Shown: positions 16,475 through 26,500, counted from the stretch's first letter. The stretch: 53,011 bases of DNA from Muribaculaceae bacterium (GCA_017478855.1 JAFVCX010000015.1:1-53011); one strand, 5' to 3'. The notes: generated by a model from the sequence alone, not told the origin. Program-made: numbers and translations.

Positions 16475-17668
16475 TTATCGGGCATTGTAGGCCGCAAGGG
16501 CTTTTTCCAGCACCACAAGTGCGCGCTTCAGGTCTTCGATTTTGAGCACATAAGCGATGCGCACCTGATTCTTGCCGGCACCCGGAGTGGCATAAAAGCC
16601 CGTGGCGGGGGCCATCATCACGGTTTCTCCCTCATAGCTGAATTCCTCAAGGCACCAGCGGCAGAAGTCGTCGCTGTCGTCCACGGGCAGCTGCACCACG
16701 GTGTAGAACGCGCCCATGGGCATGGGTGAATACACGCCCGGAATGCGATTAAGGCCTTCAACCAAGCAGTTGCGACGCTCCACATACTCGTCGTACACAT
16801 CTTTGTGGTATTGCTGGGGCGCGTCGAGCGAAGCCTCGGCCACCACTTGACCCACCAGCGGGGGACTTAAGCGGGCTTGACCAAACTTCAGCACGGCCGC
16901 CATCAGCTCCTTGTTGCGCGAGATGAAAGCACCGATGCGGATGCCGCATTCGCTGTAGCGCTTCGACACCGAGTCGATAACCACCACGTTTTGCTCAATG
17001 CCCTCAAGATGCAAGGCACTCACGTAAGGCTCATCGGCGTAGACGTATTCGCGATACACCTCATCGGCAAACAGATAGAGGTCATATTTCTTCACCAAGT
17101 CGCGAATTTGGAGCAACTCATCCTTGGTGTAGAGTGTGCCGGTGGGGTTGTTGGGGTTGCAAATCAAGATGGCACGAGTGCGTTCATTGATCATCTTCTC
17201 AAACTCCTCAACGGGGGGAAGTGCAAATCCGTTCTCGATTTTTGTGGTGATGGTGCGCACCACAGCTCCGGTTTCGCAGGCAAAGCCCATGTAGTTGGCA
17301 TAGGCCGGTTCGGGCACAATCACTTCATCGCCCGGATTCAGGCAGGCCATAAAGGCAAACTGCACGGCCTCGCTGCCGCCGGTGGTGACCATGATATCGT
17401 CGGGCGTGAGGCTGATGTTATACTTGGCATAGTAGCCCACCAGCTTCTCGCGATAGCTCTGATAGCCCTGCGAGGGCGAGTACTCGAGCACGGTGCGCCC
17501 CACATGATGCAAGGCATCAAGTCCCTCTTGCGGGGTGGGGAGGTCGGGCTGGCCAATGTTGAGGTGATACACTTTCAGTCCTTTTTGCTTGGCTGCCACG
17601 GCAAATGGCGCAAGTTTTCGTATGGGAGATGCGGGCATCTCCTCGCTGCGTTTAGATAATTTAGGCAT
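16475..17668 (-). CDS. aspC: Class I/II pyridoxal-phosphate aminotransferase (aspartate aminotransferase type)
   Basis: A 397-residue cytoplasmic enzyme of fold type I. Key features are NIGQPDLPTP (37-46), TTGGSEAVQ for phosphate binding (95-103), NPNNPTGTLY (171-180) for substrate and cofactor contacts, ADEVYREY (201-208) with Asp202, and SVSKRYS (233-239) with Lys236 as the PLP lysine. A conserved arginine near the C-terminus (QVRIAYVLK) would bind the alpha-carboxylate. The subgroup matches enzymes annotated as aspartate aminotransferase in Bacteroidales, but related enzymes accept other amino acids. It has its own transcription unit; no strong promoter was found upstream. Confidence 0.88.
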   Translation of the reverse strand: MPKLSKRSEEMPASPIRKLAPFAVAAKQKGLKVYHLNIGQPDLPTPQEGLDALHHVGRTVLEYSPSQGYQSYREKLVGYYAKYNISLTPDDIMVTTGGSEAVQFAFMACLNPGDEVIVPEPAYANYMGFACETGAVVRTITTKIENGFALPPVEEFEKMINERTRAILICNPNNPTGTLYTKDELLQIRDLVKKYDLYLFADEVYREYVYADEPYVSALHLEGIEQNVVVIDSVSKRYSECGIRIGAFISRNKELMAAVLKFGQARLSPPLVGQVVAEASLDAPQQYHKDVYDEYVERRNCLVEGLNRIPGVYSPMPMGAFYTVVQLPVDDSDDFCRWCLEEFSYEGETVMMAPATGFYATPGAGKNQVRIAYVLKIEDLKRALVVLEKALAAYNAR

Positions 17669-17839
17669 AGAAATTATTATTGGTTTACGTTCTGTGGGGC
17701 GAAATTACAACAAAAAACTTGAATAGCCCAAAAATGAGCCTAAAACTGCATGAAAGTTTAGGATTCACGCGCGAGGGTGAGCAATTTAGAGCCATTTAAG
17801 CCGGCGATGGCAGGCCCCGATGCGGCATCCGTAAAAAGA

Positions 17840-17874
17840 GAGTGGATGTGCCAACAATTTTGGCACATCCACTC
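17840..17874 (-). terminator. Terminator of the susCD operon
   Basis: A perfect 15-base-pair stem (17840-17854 with 17860-17874) has a five-base loop. On the minus strand it is followed by CTTTTTAC, the correct direction for transcripts leaving the SusD gene, which ends 32 bases before. Confidence 0.85.
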
Positions 17875-17905
17875 GGTTAGTTAGGTTTCAACGCGTAACC
17901 CGAAA

Positions 17906-19489
17906 TTAGTTGTAGTCGGGCAAGGTGAATGTTGCGGTGATTTGACCGTTCTTGACTGCCTTGTTGTAGTCGGTTTCGCGGGTCGGAATCATGAACGTCC
18001 ACTCGTTGCGCTCCATCGGGCCAACGGTGATGGCCAGCGTAGCGAGGAAGTTGCCGCCATCAGCATAGTTGTGGCGAACCATGGTATCTTTCCAGCGCTT
18101 CATGTCGAACCAGTCGAAGCCCTCGCCCCACAACTCGATGCGGCGATACAGCTTGATCTCGGTGAGCAGGTCGGCACCGGTAGTGGTGCAGGTGTACTCG
18201 GGATCGCGGCCGCTGGTCTTGTTCAGAGCCACCAGTGCGTTCTGGGCTGCGGTGGTGTTGTTCTGCATATACTCAGCCTCGGCTTCGATGAGCAGCATTT
18301 CCGACGAGCGGAAGAATACCAACTCACCCACACCCGGGGTGTCGTTGCCACGCACCTTCCACTGCATGTAGGCATACACGGTGGCGTTGCTCAGCAGGTC
18401 GGGATAAGCGGCGCGGGCATCCTTAGCCAGCTGGGTGCTGTTGGCAGCTTGTCCGTTGCTGGTGGTGTAGGTGTAACCCGTTGCGTCGAGCCACCATTTT
18501 TTGCGCACGTCGGTGGCAGGAATCTGGTTGAAGAGCTCTTTGCTGATGCACTTGGGATAGGTGCGCACGTTGCCTGCGTTAGAGTTGTAGGCAATGTAAG
18601 CATGGTAGCTGTAGTAATACAGAGTTTGGTCGCTTGCGCTGTAACCACCCCAAATCCACTCGCTGTTGTGGGTGCAGAAACCGTCGCTCAGCAGGGCGGT
18701 GTTGTTCATCAGGGCGTGACCCTCGCGAGCCAACTTGGCATACTTGCTGGCGTTAGCCCAGTCGTTCTTGGTGAGAGCGGCACGGGCATAGGTTGCATAA
18801 GCCACCTCAATGTCGGGCAAGAAGAACTCGTCGCTGCCGCGATGTTTGCCAGAAGCTTGGTAGAGGTCGATGGCATGGTCGAGGTCGCTGTACACCAGCG
18901 TGTAAACGTCGGCCAGCGTGCTCAAACCGATGTCCTCGGTGCCCTCGTCGGTGCGGAGCACAAGACCCGAAGTGCTGCCATTGTTGCTGTCAACCCAGCG
19001 CTTGCAGTAGAGCTGCGAGAGCATGAAGTAGGCATAGGCACGGAATGTCAACGCCTGAGCCTTGATGAACTGCTTGTCCTCGTCGGTGCCGGGGGTGCCG
19101 TCGATGCGGGCGATGATGGTGTTGGCATTACCAATCAGTTTGTAGTAGTAGAACCACGGGTAGTACAGATACTGGCTCGAGGGATTCTCGTGGTTGTTGT
19201 GGTTGATGAGCAGTGCCCAGCCGTTGAGGTTCACATAGAAGTCTTGGCCGGGATAGTTGCCAAACCACATTTGAATGGTGCCCTCACCATTGTTACCCTG
19301 CGAAGAGATGTACGGGTTCATCATCACGCGGGCGCAGCCATTGAGTGCCAACTTGGCGTTGTCGGTGTTGGCAAAAGCTGTAGCCGAACCGGTCTCAGAT
19401 GTGGGAGCAGTGTCGAGGAAGTCGCTCGAGCACGAACTCATTGCCAAAGCGGCGACACCGGCCAGCAGAATATATTTAATCTTCTTCAT
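17906..19489 (-). CDS. SusD/RagB family outer-membrane nutrient-binding lipoprotein
   Basis: The surface lipoprotein that caps a SusC-type transporter and binds its substrate. The 527-residue protein has a lipoprotein signal ending MSSC (Cys20) followed by SSDFLDTAPTS, the standard SusD mature start. The N-terminal TPR helices (about 70-250, for example ALTFRAYAYFMLSQLY) are typical. The C-terminal region has ELWGEGFDWFDMKRW (about 460-475), the RagB signature. It lies directly downstream of a SusC gene (48-base gap) in the usual order. The ligand is unknown: no glycoside hydrolase, sulfatase or regulator sits beside the pair, so glycan specificity cannot be inferred from context. Confidence 0.95.
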   Translation of the reverse strand: MKKIKYILLAGVAALAMSSCSSDFLDTAPTSETGSATAFANTDNAKLALNGCARVMMNPYISSQGNNGEGTIQMWFGNYPGQDFYVNLNGWALLINHNNHENPSSQYLYYPWFYYYKLIGNANTIIARIDGTPGTDEDKQFIKAQALTFRAYAYFMLSQLYCKRWVDSNNGSTSGLVLRTDEGTEDIGLSTLADVYTLVYSDLDHAIDLYQASGKHRGSDEFFLPDIEVAYATYARAALTKNDWANASKYAKLAREGHALMNNTALLSDGFCTHNSEWIWGGYSASDQTLYYYSYHAYIAYNSNAGNVRTYPKCISKELFNQIPATDVRKKWWLDATGYTYTTSNGQAANSTQLAKDARAAYPDLLSNATVYAYMQWKVRGNDTPGVGELVFFRSSEMLLIEAEAEYMQNNTTAAQNALVALNKTSGRDPEYTCTTTGADLLTEIKLYRRIELWGEGFDWFDMKRWKDTMVRHNYADGGNFLATLAITVGPMERNEWTFMIPTRETDYNKAVKNGQITATFTLPDYN

Positions 19490-19537
19490 AATAGTTGTTC
19501 TTTATTTATTTTGAGTTGTTGTGTGATGATAACAAAA

Positions 19538-22500
19538 TTAGAAGCTGGCTTTCAGACCGAACGAGAACACGCGCGGAGTTACCATATAGTCACCCACATA
19601 ACCACTCCAGTTTTGCTGCGGGTTCATACCCTTGCGAGCACTCTTGGTGTAGAGGTTCTCAACGGTGGCGTTGAGTGCGATGTTGGTGAAACCAATCTTG
19701 TTGAGCACAGTGTTGGGCAGACGGTAGGTCAGACCAATGTTCTTCACGATGAAGTAGTTCGAGCTGGTGATGTAACGGTCGCTGGTGGCGCTGTTATAGC
19801 TGTTGTCGGCCGAGTAAACAGCGGGCGTGCCGTTGGCATCGAGGCGGCTTGCGGGATAGTTCACATAGCTGTGGTTGTAGTCGTCGGCCACGGTCATATC
19901 CTTGATTTGCTCTTCGGTGTAGCTGGCGACGGTGCCATTGAGGTCTTTCACCCATGCATTGACCATGTCGGCATGCAGTGCGCTGGGCGAGCCACCCATC
20001 GAGGTGAGGCCCTGATAAGACCAGTCGATACACTTGCCACCCAGCTGATAGGCGAAGATGGCGCTCAGCGTGAAGTTCTTGTAGTCGATGGTGGGGTTGA
20101 AGCTACCATACAGTTTGGGCACTGCGCTGCCGTGCCACTGGCGCTTGCCGTGGTTGCCGGCTTCGTACACGTAGGGCACACCGTTGATGATCACATACTT
20201 GTCGGCGGCGAGAGCGGTGCGGCCATTCACGAGGGCCTTGTATTCGTCGTCGCTCATGTTGTCCACATCCTTGCCTTGGAAGAGCAGGCTGGGAATATAG
20301 TAGTCTTCATCGTTGAGCACATAGAGTGCCTTACCGGTCATGTCGTCGATACCTTTATAAGTATAGGTGTAGAACGAGTACATCGATTTGCCTTCACGGT
20401 AGTTGTATTGTCCGCTCTGGTAACCGGCGCCATATTCGCGCTGGTCTTCCGACACGTTGTAGATGTCCGGCATCTTGGTGATGCGGTTGCGCAGATAGGT
20501 CAGGTTCAGGCCCATGTTGAAGCGGAAGTCCTTGGTCTTGACGATGTCCACGTCGCCAGAGAACTCAATACCACGGTTGTACATGTTGCCGAGGTTCACG
20601 GTCTGGATAGCCTGTGCCGAAGACGTTTCGGTAGCACCTACCGACAGTGCTTGGTTCAGGTCGAAGATCAGGTCGTGCGAAGCCTTGTTGAAGAACTCGA
20701 TGCTGAAGTTGAAGCGGTTGAACAGGCGGCCTTCGAAGCCCACGCTCAAGTTGCGCACCGACTCCCACGAGAGGTGCTCGGCATCGTTCTGGCTCTTCAC
20801 GAGAGCACCCATACCGCCATTGACGGTGATGTCATAGAGGGGCATGTAAGCATAATAGCCGGCACTGCGGTCGTTACCCACCTCGCCATAAGCGGCGCGG
20901 AACTTCAGGTTGTTGATCCAGTCATACTGGCGGATGAAGTCCTCACGGCTCATGATCCAGCTGAAACCGAGGCTGTAGAAGTTACCCCAGCGGTGGTCGG
21001 GGTGGAAGCGCGACGAACCGTCACGACGGAGAGAGCCTTCCAGAGCATACTTGTCGTCGAGCATGTAGCGCACGCGGCCCAGATAGCTCTCTTTGCGCTC
21101 GTTGTTCTCGTAGTCATAGAGGTTCTGGATATCGGCAAAGTTGATCATGTCGATTTGTCCGGGGATACTCTCGTTGGCCTTGTAGCCATAGAGGTAGTTG
21201 TATTTGTAGTAGTAAGCCTCGTGACCAACCAGTGCCTCAAAGGCGTGGCGCTCAGCAAAGGTGTAGTTCCAGTTCAGCAGTTGCTGGAGGGTCCAGTTCT
21301 TGTAGCGATAGATGACGCGTTTTGCGCGAGCGTTGTTACCCATACCGTCGCCGATGATGGCGTTGTTGTACTCACGGTTCTCGGTGTTGCGCACGTTCAA
21401 GTCGCCCTTGAAAGTCAGGTCGAAGCCGTAGGGCAGCACAAATGTGGTGAACAACTGGCCATTGAGGGTGTTGCGGTAAGTTTGGTTCTTGTCGAGCTCA
21501 GTTTCCCACAGGTAGTGACGGGCGGGATATTGAGGACGGGCCAACTCGTTGTAGGTGATACCGTTGACCTCATAAGCCGTACCCATGTCATAGATGCGGT
21601 TGCCGCTTTCGTCAAGGACGTAAGCGCCGTTGGCGGTGCTCAGGTCGTGCAGGTGAACGGGGAAGATGGGAGCGATGTTACGGCAGTAGCCAAAGGCGTT
21701 CTTGTAGCTGCTCTCGTTATCGCTGTGGAACTTGGTGAGCTGGTGCGAGCCGGCCAGCGAAAGACCGGTCTTGAACCACTTGTTGGGCTCGAGGTTGACT
21801 TTGGCACGGCCGGTTATGCGCTCAAAGCCCGACTCCTTGGTGTAACCATCCTCTTTCATGTAAGAGGTGCTGAAGTAGTAGTTGGCAGTCTTCGAGCCAC
21901 CGTCGCCGCTCAGGATGTACTCCTGACGGAAACCGCTGCGCACAGCTTGGTCAAACCAGTCGAGGTCGCCGGCGACTTCGCTCTTGATTTGAGCGTCGCT
22001 CACCATGCGATAGCCGCTGAAGAGGGCATCGTTGGCCTTGTTGAAGATGTTGTAGTGCAGGTAATCGGTGATGATACCGGCACCGGCGTTCTGCATAGCC
22101 GTGTTCCAGTCCATGGTTTTGCCACCGGAGTTGCCGGCTGCATGGATTTCGCGAGTGTAGCTCTGCATCATGGCGTTCATCCAATCCACAGCGCCCAAGC
22201 GGTCGTATTCGGGAATACCACGGTTGTAAGTACCCATTTGCACCGATGCGTTGATGCGGGTCTTGTCGTTGCGACCCTTCTTGGTGTTGATGAGGATCAC
22301 ACCGTTACCGGCGCGGCTACCATAAAGAGCGGCCGAGGTGGCGTCCTTGAGCACGGTGATGCTCTCGATATCGGCGCCGTTCAAGTCGCTGACGTTGCCG
22401 GCGTAGGGAACACCGTCGATCACATACAAGGGGTCGTTGGTACCGTTGATTGATGCGAAACCGCGGATGCGGATGGACGCGTCATCGCCGGGCTGACCGT

Positions 22501-22954
22501 AGGTGCTGTTGACCACCAGACCGGTGGTAGTACCTTCGAGTGCGCTGGTGACACTGGTCACGGGGCGAGCTTCAATCTGCTTGCTGGTCACTTGCGACAC
22601 AGCACCGGTGAGCTCGCTCTTCTTGGCAGTACCATAAGCAACGACCACGACCTCGTCAAGGTCCTGGGTGTTGCTGTACAGTTGCACTACCATGCCGTTT
22701 TGGGCTTTTACGGTGACAGGCGACATGCCAATGTAAGCAACGTTGAGCATACTGTTGGCAGGCACATTAAGAGTGAAGCGACCATCAATGTCGGTAGCTA
22801 CACCAACCTTCGTGTTGCCCACAAGGGTGACAGAAGCACCGATAATGGGCTCGTTGTCATCAGCCGACACCACGGTGCCGGTGATGCTAACTTGTGCGAA
22901 AGCTCCTATGCAAATGAGCAGGAGGCTCGCAATCAACATGGTGAATCTTTTCAT
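19538..22954 (-). CDS. SusC/RagA family TonB-linked outer-membrane protein
   Basis: The TonB-dependent transporter partner of the SusD protein. The 1138-residue protein has a signal peptide (about 1-20), a carboxypeptidase-D regulatory-like beta domain (about 22-95, starting VSITGTVVSADDNEPIIGAS), and a TonB box region DEVVVVAYGTAKK (about 99-111). The plug domain follows (about 112-235, with LYVIDGVPY and YGSRAGNGVILINTKKG), then a large 22-stranded barrel ending in RVFSFGLKASF with the terminal aromatic expected for outer-membrane assembly. There is no N-terminal STN domain, so it is unlikely to signal directly to an anti-sigma factor. Its leader region (22955-23100) has no perfect promoter; TAACCTTG (23077-23070, minus) is the nearest match. 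Confidence 0.96.
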   Translation of the reverse strand: MKRFTMLIASLLLICIGAFAQVSITGTVVSADDNEPIIGASVTLVGNTKVGVATDIDGRFTLNVPANSMLNVAYIGMSPVTVKAQNGMVVQLYSNTQDLDEVVVVAYGTAKKSELTGAVSQVTSKQIEARPVTSVTSALEGTTTGLVVNSTYGQPGDDASIRIRGFASINGTNDPLYVIDGVPYAGNVSDLNGADIESITVLKDATSAALYGSRAGNGVILINTKKGRNDKTRINASVQMGTYNRGIPEYDRLGAVDWMNAMMQSYTREIHAAGNSGGKTMDWNTAMQNAGAGIITDYLHYNIFNKANDALFSGYRMVSDAQIKSEVAGDLDWFDQAVRSGFRQEYILSGDGGSKTANYYFSTSYMKEDGYTKESGFERITGRAKVNLEPNKWFKTGLSLAGSHQLTKFHSDNESSYKNAFGYCRNIAPIFPVHLHDLSTANGAYVLDESGNRIYDMGTAYEVNGITYNELARPQYPARHYLWETELDKNQTYRNTLNGQLFTTFVLPYGFDLTFKGDLNVRNTENREYNNAIIGDGMGNNARAKRVIYRYKNWTLQQLLNWNYTFAERHAFEALVGHEAYYYKYNYLYGYKANESIPGQIDMINFADIQNLYDYENNERKESYLGRVRYMLDDKYALEGSLRRDGSSRFHPDHRWGNFYSLGFSWIMSREDFIRQYDWINNLKFRAAYGEVGNDRSAGYYAYMPLYDITVNGGMGALVKSQNDAEHLSWESVRNLSVGFEGRLFNRFNFSIEFFNKASHDLIFDLNQALSVGATETSSAQAIQTVNLGNMYNRGIEFSGDVDIVKTKDFRFNMGLNLTYLRNRITKMPDIYNVSEDQREYGAGYQSGQYNYREGKSMYSFYTYTYKGIDDMTGKALYVLNDEDYYIPSLLFQGKDVDNMSDDEYKALVNGRTALAADKYVIINGVPYVYEAGNHGKRQWHGSAVPKLYGSFNPTIDYKNFTLSAIFAYQLGGKCIDWSYQGLTSMGGSPSALHADMVNAWVKDLNGTVASYTEEQIKDMTVADDYNHSYVNYPASRLDANGTPAVYSADNSYNSATSDRYITSSNYFIVKNIGLTYRLPNTVLNKIGFTNIALNATVENLYTKSARKGMNPQQNWSGYVGDYMVTPRVFSFGLKASF

Positions 22955-23329
22955 GCTTTTTGTTTTAGTTAAAGTTAAAATGAGTAATTATTCGTTGAGT
23001 TTGTTAGTATATCACATTTTGTAAGTAATTTCTTTGAAGTTTTTGCTACTCCTTACCCAAAAGTGAGCGCAAGGTTAAAAAGTTTTACTTTCTTGCCGTT
23101 TTTGCGGTCAATAAAGGTTTGAGTGAGTAAAATTAGGAAATAAATTTTAATCAGAATTAACATTGCTACCTTTGTTAACAAAAATTTAGCAAAACAAGCA
23201 TGGGATTTACATTTGTTAGTAGTTGCAGCGGCATTTGCAGGGATAAAACGAATGTTTGGGGGCAAGAAGCGTTTGTGGGGTGCAAAAGGGAGAAAAAACA
23301 TTTTTTTTTGAATTTTTTGCTCGAAATGT
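22955..23329. other. AT-rich intergenic region upstream of susC
   Basis: No convincing gene. On the minus strand the imperfect -7 box TAACCTTG (23077-23070) could drive susC. On the plus strand TACCTTTG at 23167-23174 is an exact -7 box pointing away from susC towards tRNA-Gln, with no good -33. A 65-codon plus-strand frame follows at 23200-23397, but its composition is unconvincing. Homopolymer runs (A6, T9) occur at about 23290-23310. Confidence 0.4.
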
Positions 23330-23359
23330 GTTGCGTTCTGAAAATTATTACTACCTTTG
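23330..23359 (+). promoter_or_regulatory. Promoter of tRNA-Gln
   Basis: GTTG at 23330-23333, an 18-base spacer and TACCTTTG at 23352-23359 fit the Bacteroidetes promoter. Transcription would start about 35 bases before the mature tRNA. Confidence 0.55.
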
Positions 23360-23401
23360 CAGCGCAATTTTGGGGTTGCGACCGCAGATTGCCATAGGGA
23401 T

Positions 23402-23472
23402 TGTCCTATAGTGTAACGGTAACACAACGGTTTTTGGTGCCGCATTTCCTGGTTCGAATCCGGGTAGGACAC
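23402..23472 (+). tRNA. tRNA-Gln (anticodon TTG)
   Basis: The 71-base cloverleaf folds as follows: acceptor 23402-23408 with 23465-23471 (seven perfect pairs), D stem 23411-23414 with 23422-23425, anticodon stem 23427-23431 with 23439-23443, and T stem 23448-23452 with 23460-23464 around TTCGAAT. The anticodon TTG is at 23434-23436. The anticodon stem has an A-C mismatch at its outer end (23427/23443) and a T-G pair at the loop end. The discriminator position is C (23472), followed by CCA at 23473-23475, so CCA is genome-encoded, unlike in tRNA-Asp of this window. Confidence 0.88.
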
Positions 23473-23474
23473 CC

Positions 23475-23516
23475 AACCGATAGAGGCCTCCAGCATGCTG
23501 GAGGCCTCTTTCGGTT
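23475..23516. terminator. Bidirectional terminator between tRNA-Gln and the giant repeat gene
   Basis: A perfect 28-base palindrome at 23482-23509 has no loop bases. It is extended by AACCGA (23475-23480) pairing with TCGGTT (23511-23516) across a T-T mismatch. It is followed by TTAC on the plus strand; on the minus strand it lies 23 bases after the stop of the giant repeat gene. It probably ends both transcripts. Confidence 0.75.
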
Positions 23517-23538
23517 TTACGCCGTGCGCGGCGCGGCG

Positions 23539-26500
23539 TTAGAACACTTGCTTGACGGTGGTCACATGGCCGTCGGCATGGCGGGTGACCACGATGTTGA
23601 GTCCGGCGAAGGGTTTGCTGCCCGTCATGCCCATGGTGTTCACATAGGTGACGCTGAGGACACTGGTGGCCTTATCGGCAATCGACTCGACGCTTGAAGC
23701 CTTGGTGACGGTCAGCTCATAGGTCTTCTCCCACTCAACTTGTGCGAGCGGATTGAATGCGCCCTCCTCGGCCGCTGCCATTTGGGGCAGGCTGAATGTC
23801 TTGGTGAGCGTTTGCTCGCCCATGGCTGTGGGCTGCACGGTGCCGCCGTCCACTCGAAGTCCGGCACTGCCCGTCCACTGTGTGCAGGCAGGTGTGGCCA
23901 CGGTGAGCGGCTGCGTCACGGTGAGCCATGAGTCACCCTCGGCCACGACGGGCACAGCGGCAAAGAAACAAGTGGGCTGGTGGTTGGTAAGCTCGGCCAT
24001 GACGGGATAGCTGCCCGGTGACACGGCAAAACCGTCGCCCAAGTCGAGCTGCGCCAGCTGGCGAGTGGTGAGGCCGGTGGCTCGGCTGTCGGTCACATCG
24101 GGGCACATGTCGGCATCCCAGTAGCAACTGTCCACGGTGAGGGCATAGCGACAAATCGCCACGATGGCCGCAGCGGTGCTTGGGTCGATGCTGCTGATGC
24201 GGCCTGCGTTATAGGAGGCCGTGATGCGGGTGCTGGTGGAGTTGCTCAATCCCATGAGGCCGCCCACGTTGCCCCGTGCGGTCACGTCGCCATAGTTGGC
24301 GCAATGGTGAATGGTGGCGCTGCCCATACCCATCAGGCCGCCGGCGTTGCCGTTGGTGGTGCTGGTGGTGGCGAGATTGCTGGTGACGTTGCCGCCGTTC
24401 CAGCACTGCTCAAGGTGTCCTTGCCCATAACCGGCAAAACCGCCTACGCCATAGGAATCGCCCTCCACATGGCCGCTGTTCCAGCAACGCTCAAAGTCGG
24501 TGGAGCGCAAATAGCCCACCATGCCGCCCACGTAGTAACTGCCGCCCAGCACGTCGCCGGTGTTGTAGCAATTGACGAAGCGGTTGCCGTTGTACACATT
24601 GCCGGCAAAACCGCCCACATAGCGTCCGCCGGCTATCACCACACCCGAGTTGAAGCATTCGCTCATCACGCCTGCGCCAATGTTGCTGCCACTGCTCGAA
24701 TAGACGCTGCCCACGAAGCCGCCGCAGCTTTCTTCCTCAGCGTTCACGTCGCCACTGTTCCAGCATCGCGCGATGTCGAAACCCGGTCGGGCCATGCCGA
24801 TGACACCGCCCACATCTTCCTTGCCACTGATGGGGGCGGTGTTGTAGCAGTCGCGCATATAAGTTTGTCCGGCATTGCTGTTGATATAGGCGGTGACACC
24901 GGCCACATAGGTGCCTTCGCTGGCAATCTCGCCCTCGTTGTGGCAATTAATGATGGTGTCGTTGCCGGCCGAGGTGCTCACGATGCCGGCCAGATAGCCG
25001 TTGCCGCTCAAGCGGCCGGTATTGACGCAGTCCTCCACCTTTCCGGAGTTCAGACCCGCGATGCCCGCAATGCGCAGACCCTCGAGGTCGGCCTCGTTGC
25101 GACAGCCAATGACCGTGCCGGCGTTGGCATACACCACGCCGCCGCCAAAACCGCCGCCGGGGCTGACGGTGCCACGGTTAATACAATCTTTGATGACCGC
25201 ACCTGAGGTGGCACGCAACACAAGACCTCCGGCATAGGGATTCTTGGGCGTGCTCACATGGCCGAGGAAGGTGAGTCGGGTGGCTTCGCCCTGCAGAATG
25301 CCTACGATGCCGGCCACGTTGCGATAGCCCACGATGTCGCCATCGAGGGTAAGGTTGTGCACGCTGGCACCTTTGCCCACATTGCTGAAGAAGGCCAGAT
25401 ATTCCTCGCTCTCGTCGTTTATATTAAGGTGGGAGATTTGCTTGCTGTTTCCATCGTAGTGGGCATTGAAACTCGATGGGCTCATGCCGATGGGAGTGAA
25501 TGGGTCGCTGCCCATGTCGATGTCGGCTAGCTGCTTGAAGTAGCGACCGTCGAAGGCATACCCCTCGTTGGTGGTGAAGCGGCTCAATCGATCCAAGTCG
25601 GCCCGCACTTTAATTTGATAAGGATTCTCTTGTGTGCCGTCGCCCTCGAAAATAATGGGAATCGAGCGCAAGGGAATCACTTTATTGTAGTCGTTGAGGG
25701 TGACTGTGAGCGTGTCGCGCAAAGAAGTGTCGCCCACACGCATGTTCACTTGCAGCGTGGCAGCATCCAGCTTGAAATCGGTGGCTTCGCTCAACTTCCA
25801 TTGCAGCCCTTCGCCTTGCTTGAGGCTTGCGGTGGTTTGCATGTTGTCGCTCGATTCGGGGTCGGCCATAGTGACCACCATTTGGCGGTGGGCTATGGCT
25901 GCCGGCTCGGTACTGAACGCCTTGAGCACGGGATACCAACCTGTCGTCCAGTCGTAGCGTTCGGCATCAAAACCCTCAAGGGGCTGTCCGGCTGTGAGCT
26001 GGCGGGTGAGTGCCGACGTGCAATAGTTGTTCTCGGCGTTGGCGGCGGCGCGATAGGGAGCTATTTGAGCGTCGTAGTAGTTGTGTGCCGAGTTGCCGGC
26101 GCTGGTGATGTTGTAGCCTGCGATGGCACCGATAGAGCCGTCGCCACGGGTGTATGACACCATGCCATAGTTGAGGTTGTTCTCCACGAGGCTGCCGCTG
26201 AGCGATGAGGCGATGCCTCCCACATCGCGCAGCGAGAACACGTCGCCCGTGTTGATGCAACCGCGCACGACCACGGCATTGGTGCTGCTCGCGCTTGAGC
26301 TTGCCACGATGCCGCCGGCGGTGTGCTGGGCCGTGATGGCGCGGCATTCGTTCACTTGCCGGTTGATGACGCTGCCGTCGTTCTGACAATATTCAATGGT
26401 GCCGGTGCTGATGGCGACAATGCCGGCCACGTCGTTGCCACCGGCCAGGATGGTGCCGGAATTGTAGCAACCCGAAACCACCGCTTTTTCGCCTGCGGCT

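Noticed and set aside
16409-16729. Plus-strand 106-codon frame opposite the end of the aspartate aminotransferase gene
   Set aside because: It begins inside the terminator and runs antisense to conserved coding sequence.
17942-22453. A 1503-codon open frame on the plus strand opposite susC and susD
   Set aside because: It lies wholly antisense to two well-supported genes, crosses the gap between them, has a low-complexity Val/Gly/Ala/His-rich composition and no recognisable domain. It is a by-product of codon usage in the real genes.
23200-23397. Plus-strand 65-codon frame upstream of tRNA-Gln
   Set aside because: It overlaps the tRNA promoter and has a Cys/Phe-rich composition typical of chance frames; only the -7 box upstream is of interest.
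23053-23496. Minus-strand 147-codon frame across the susC upstream region and tRNA-Gln
   Set aside because: It reads through the tRNA and an AT-rich intergenic region, with no family resemblance.
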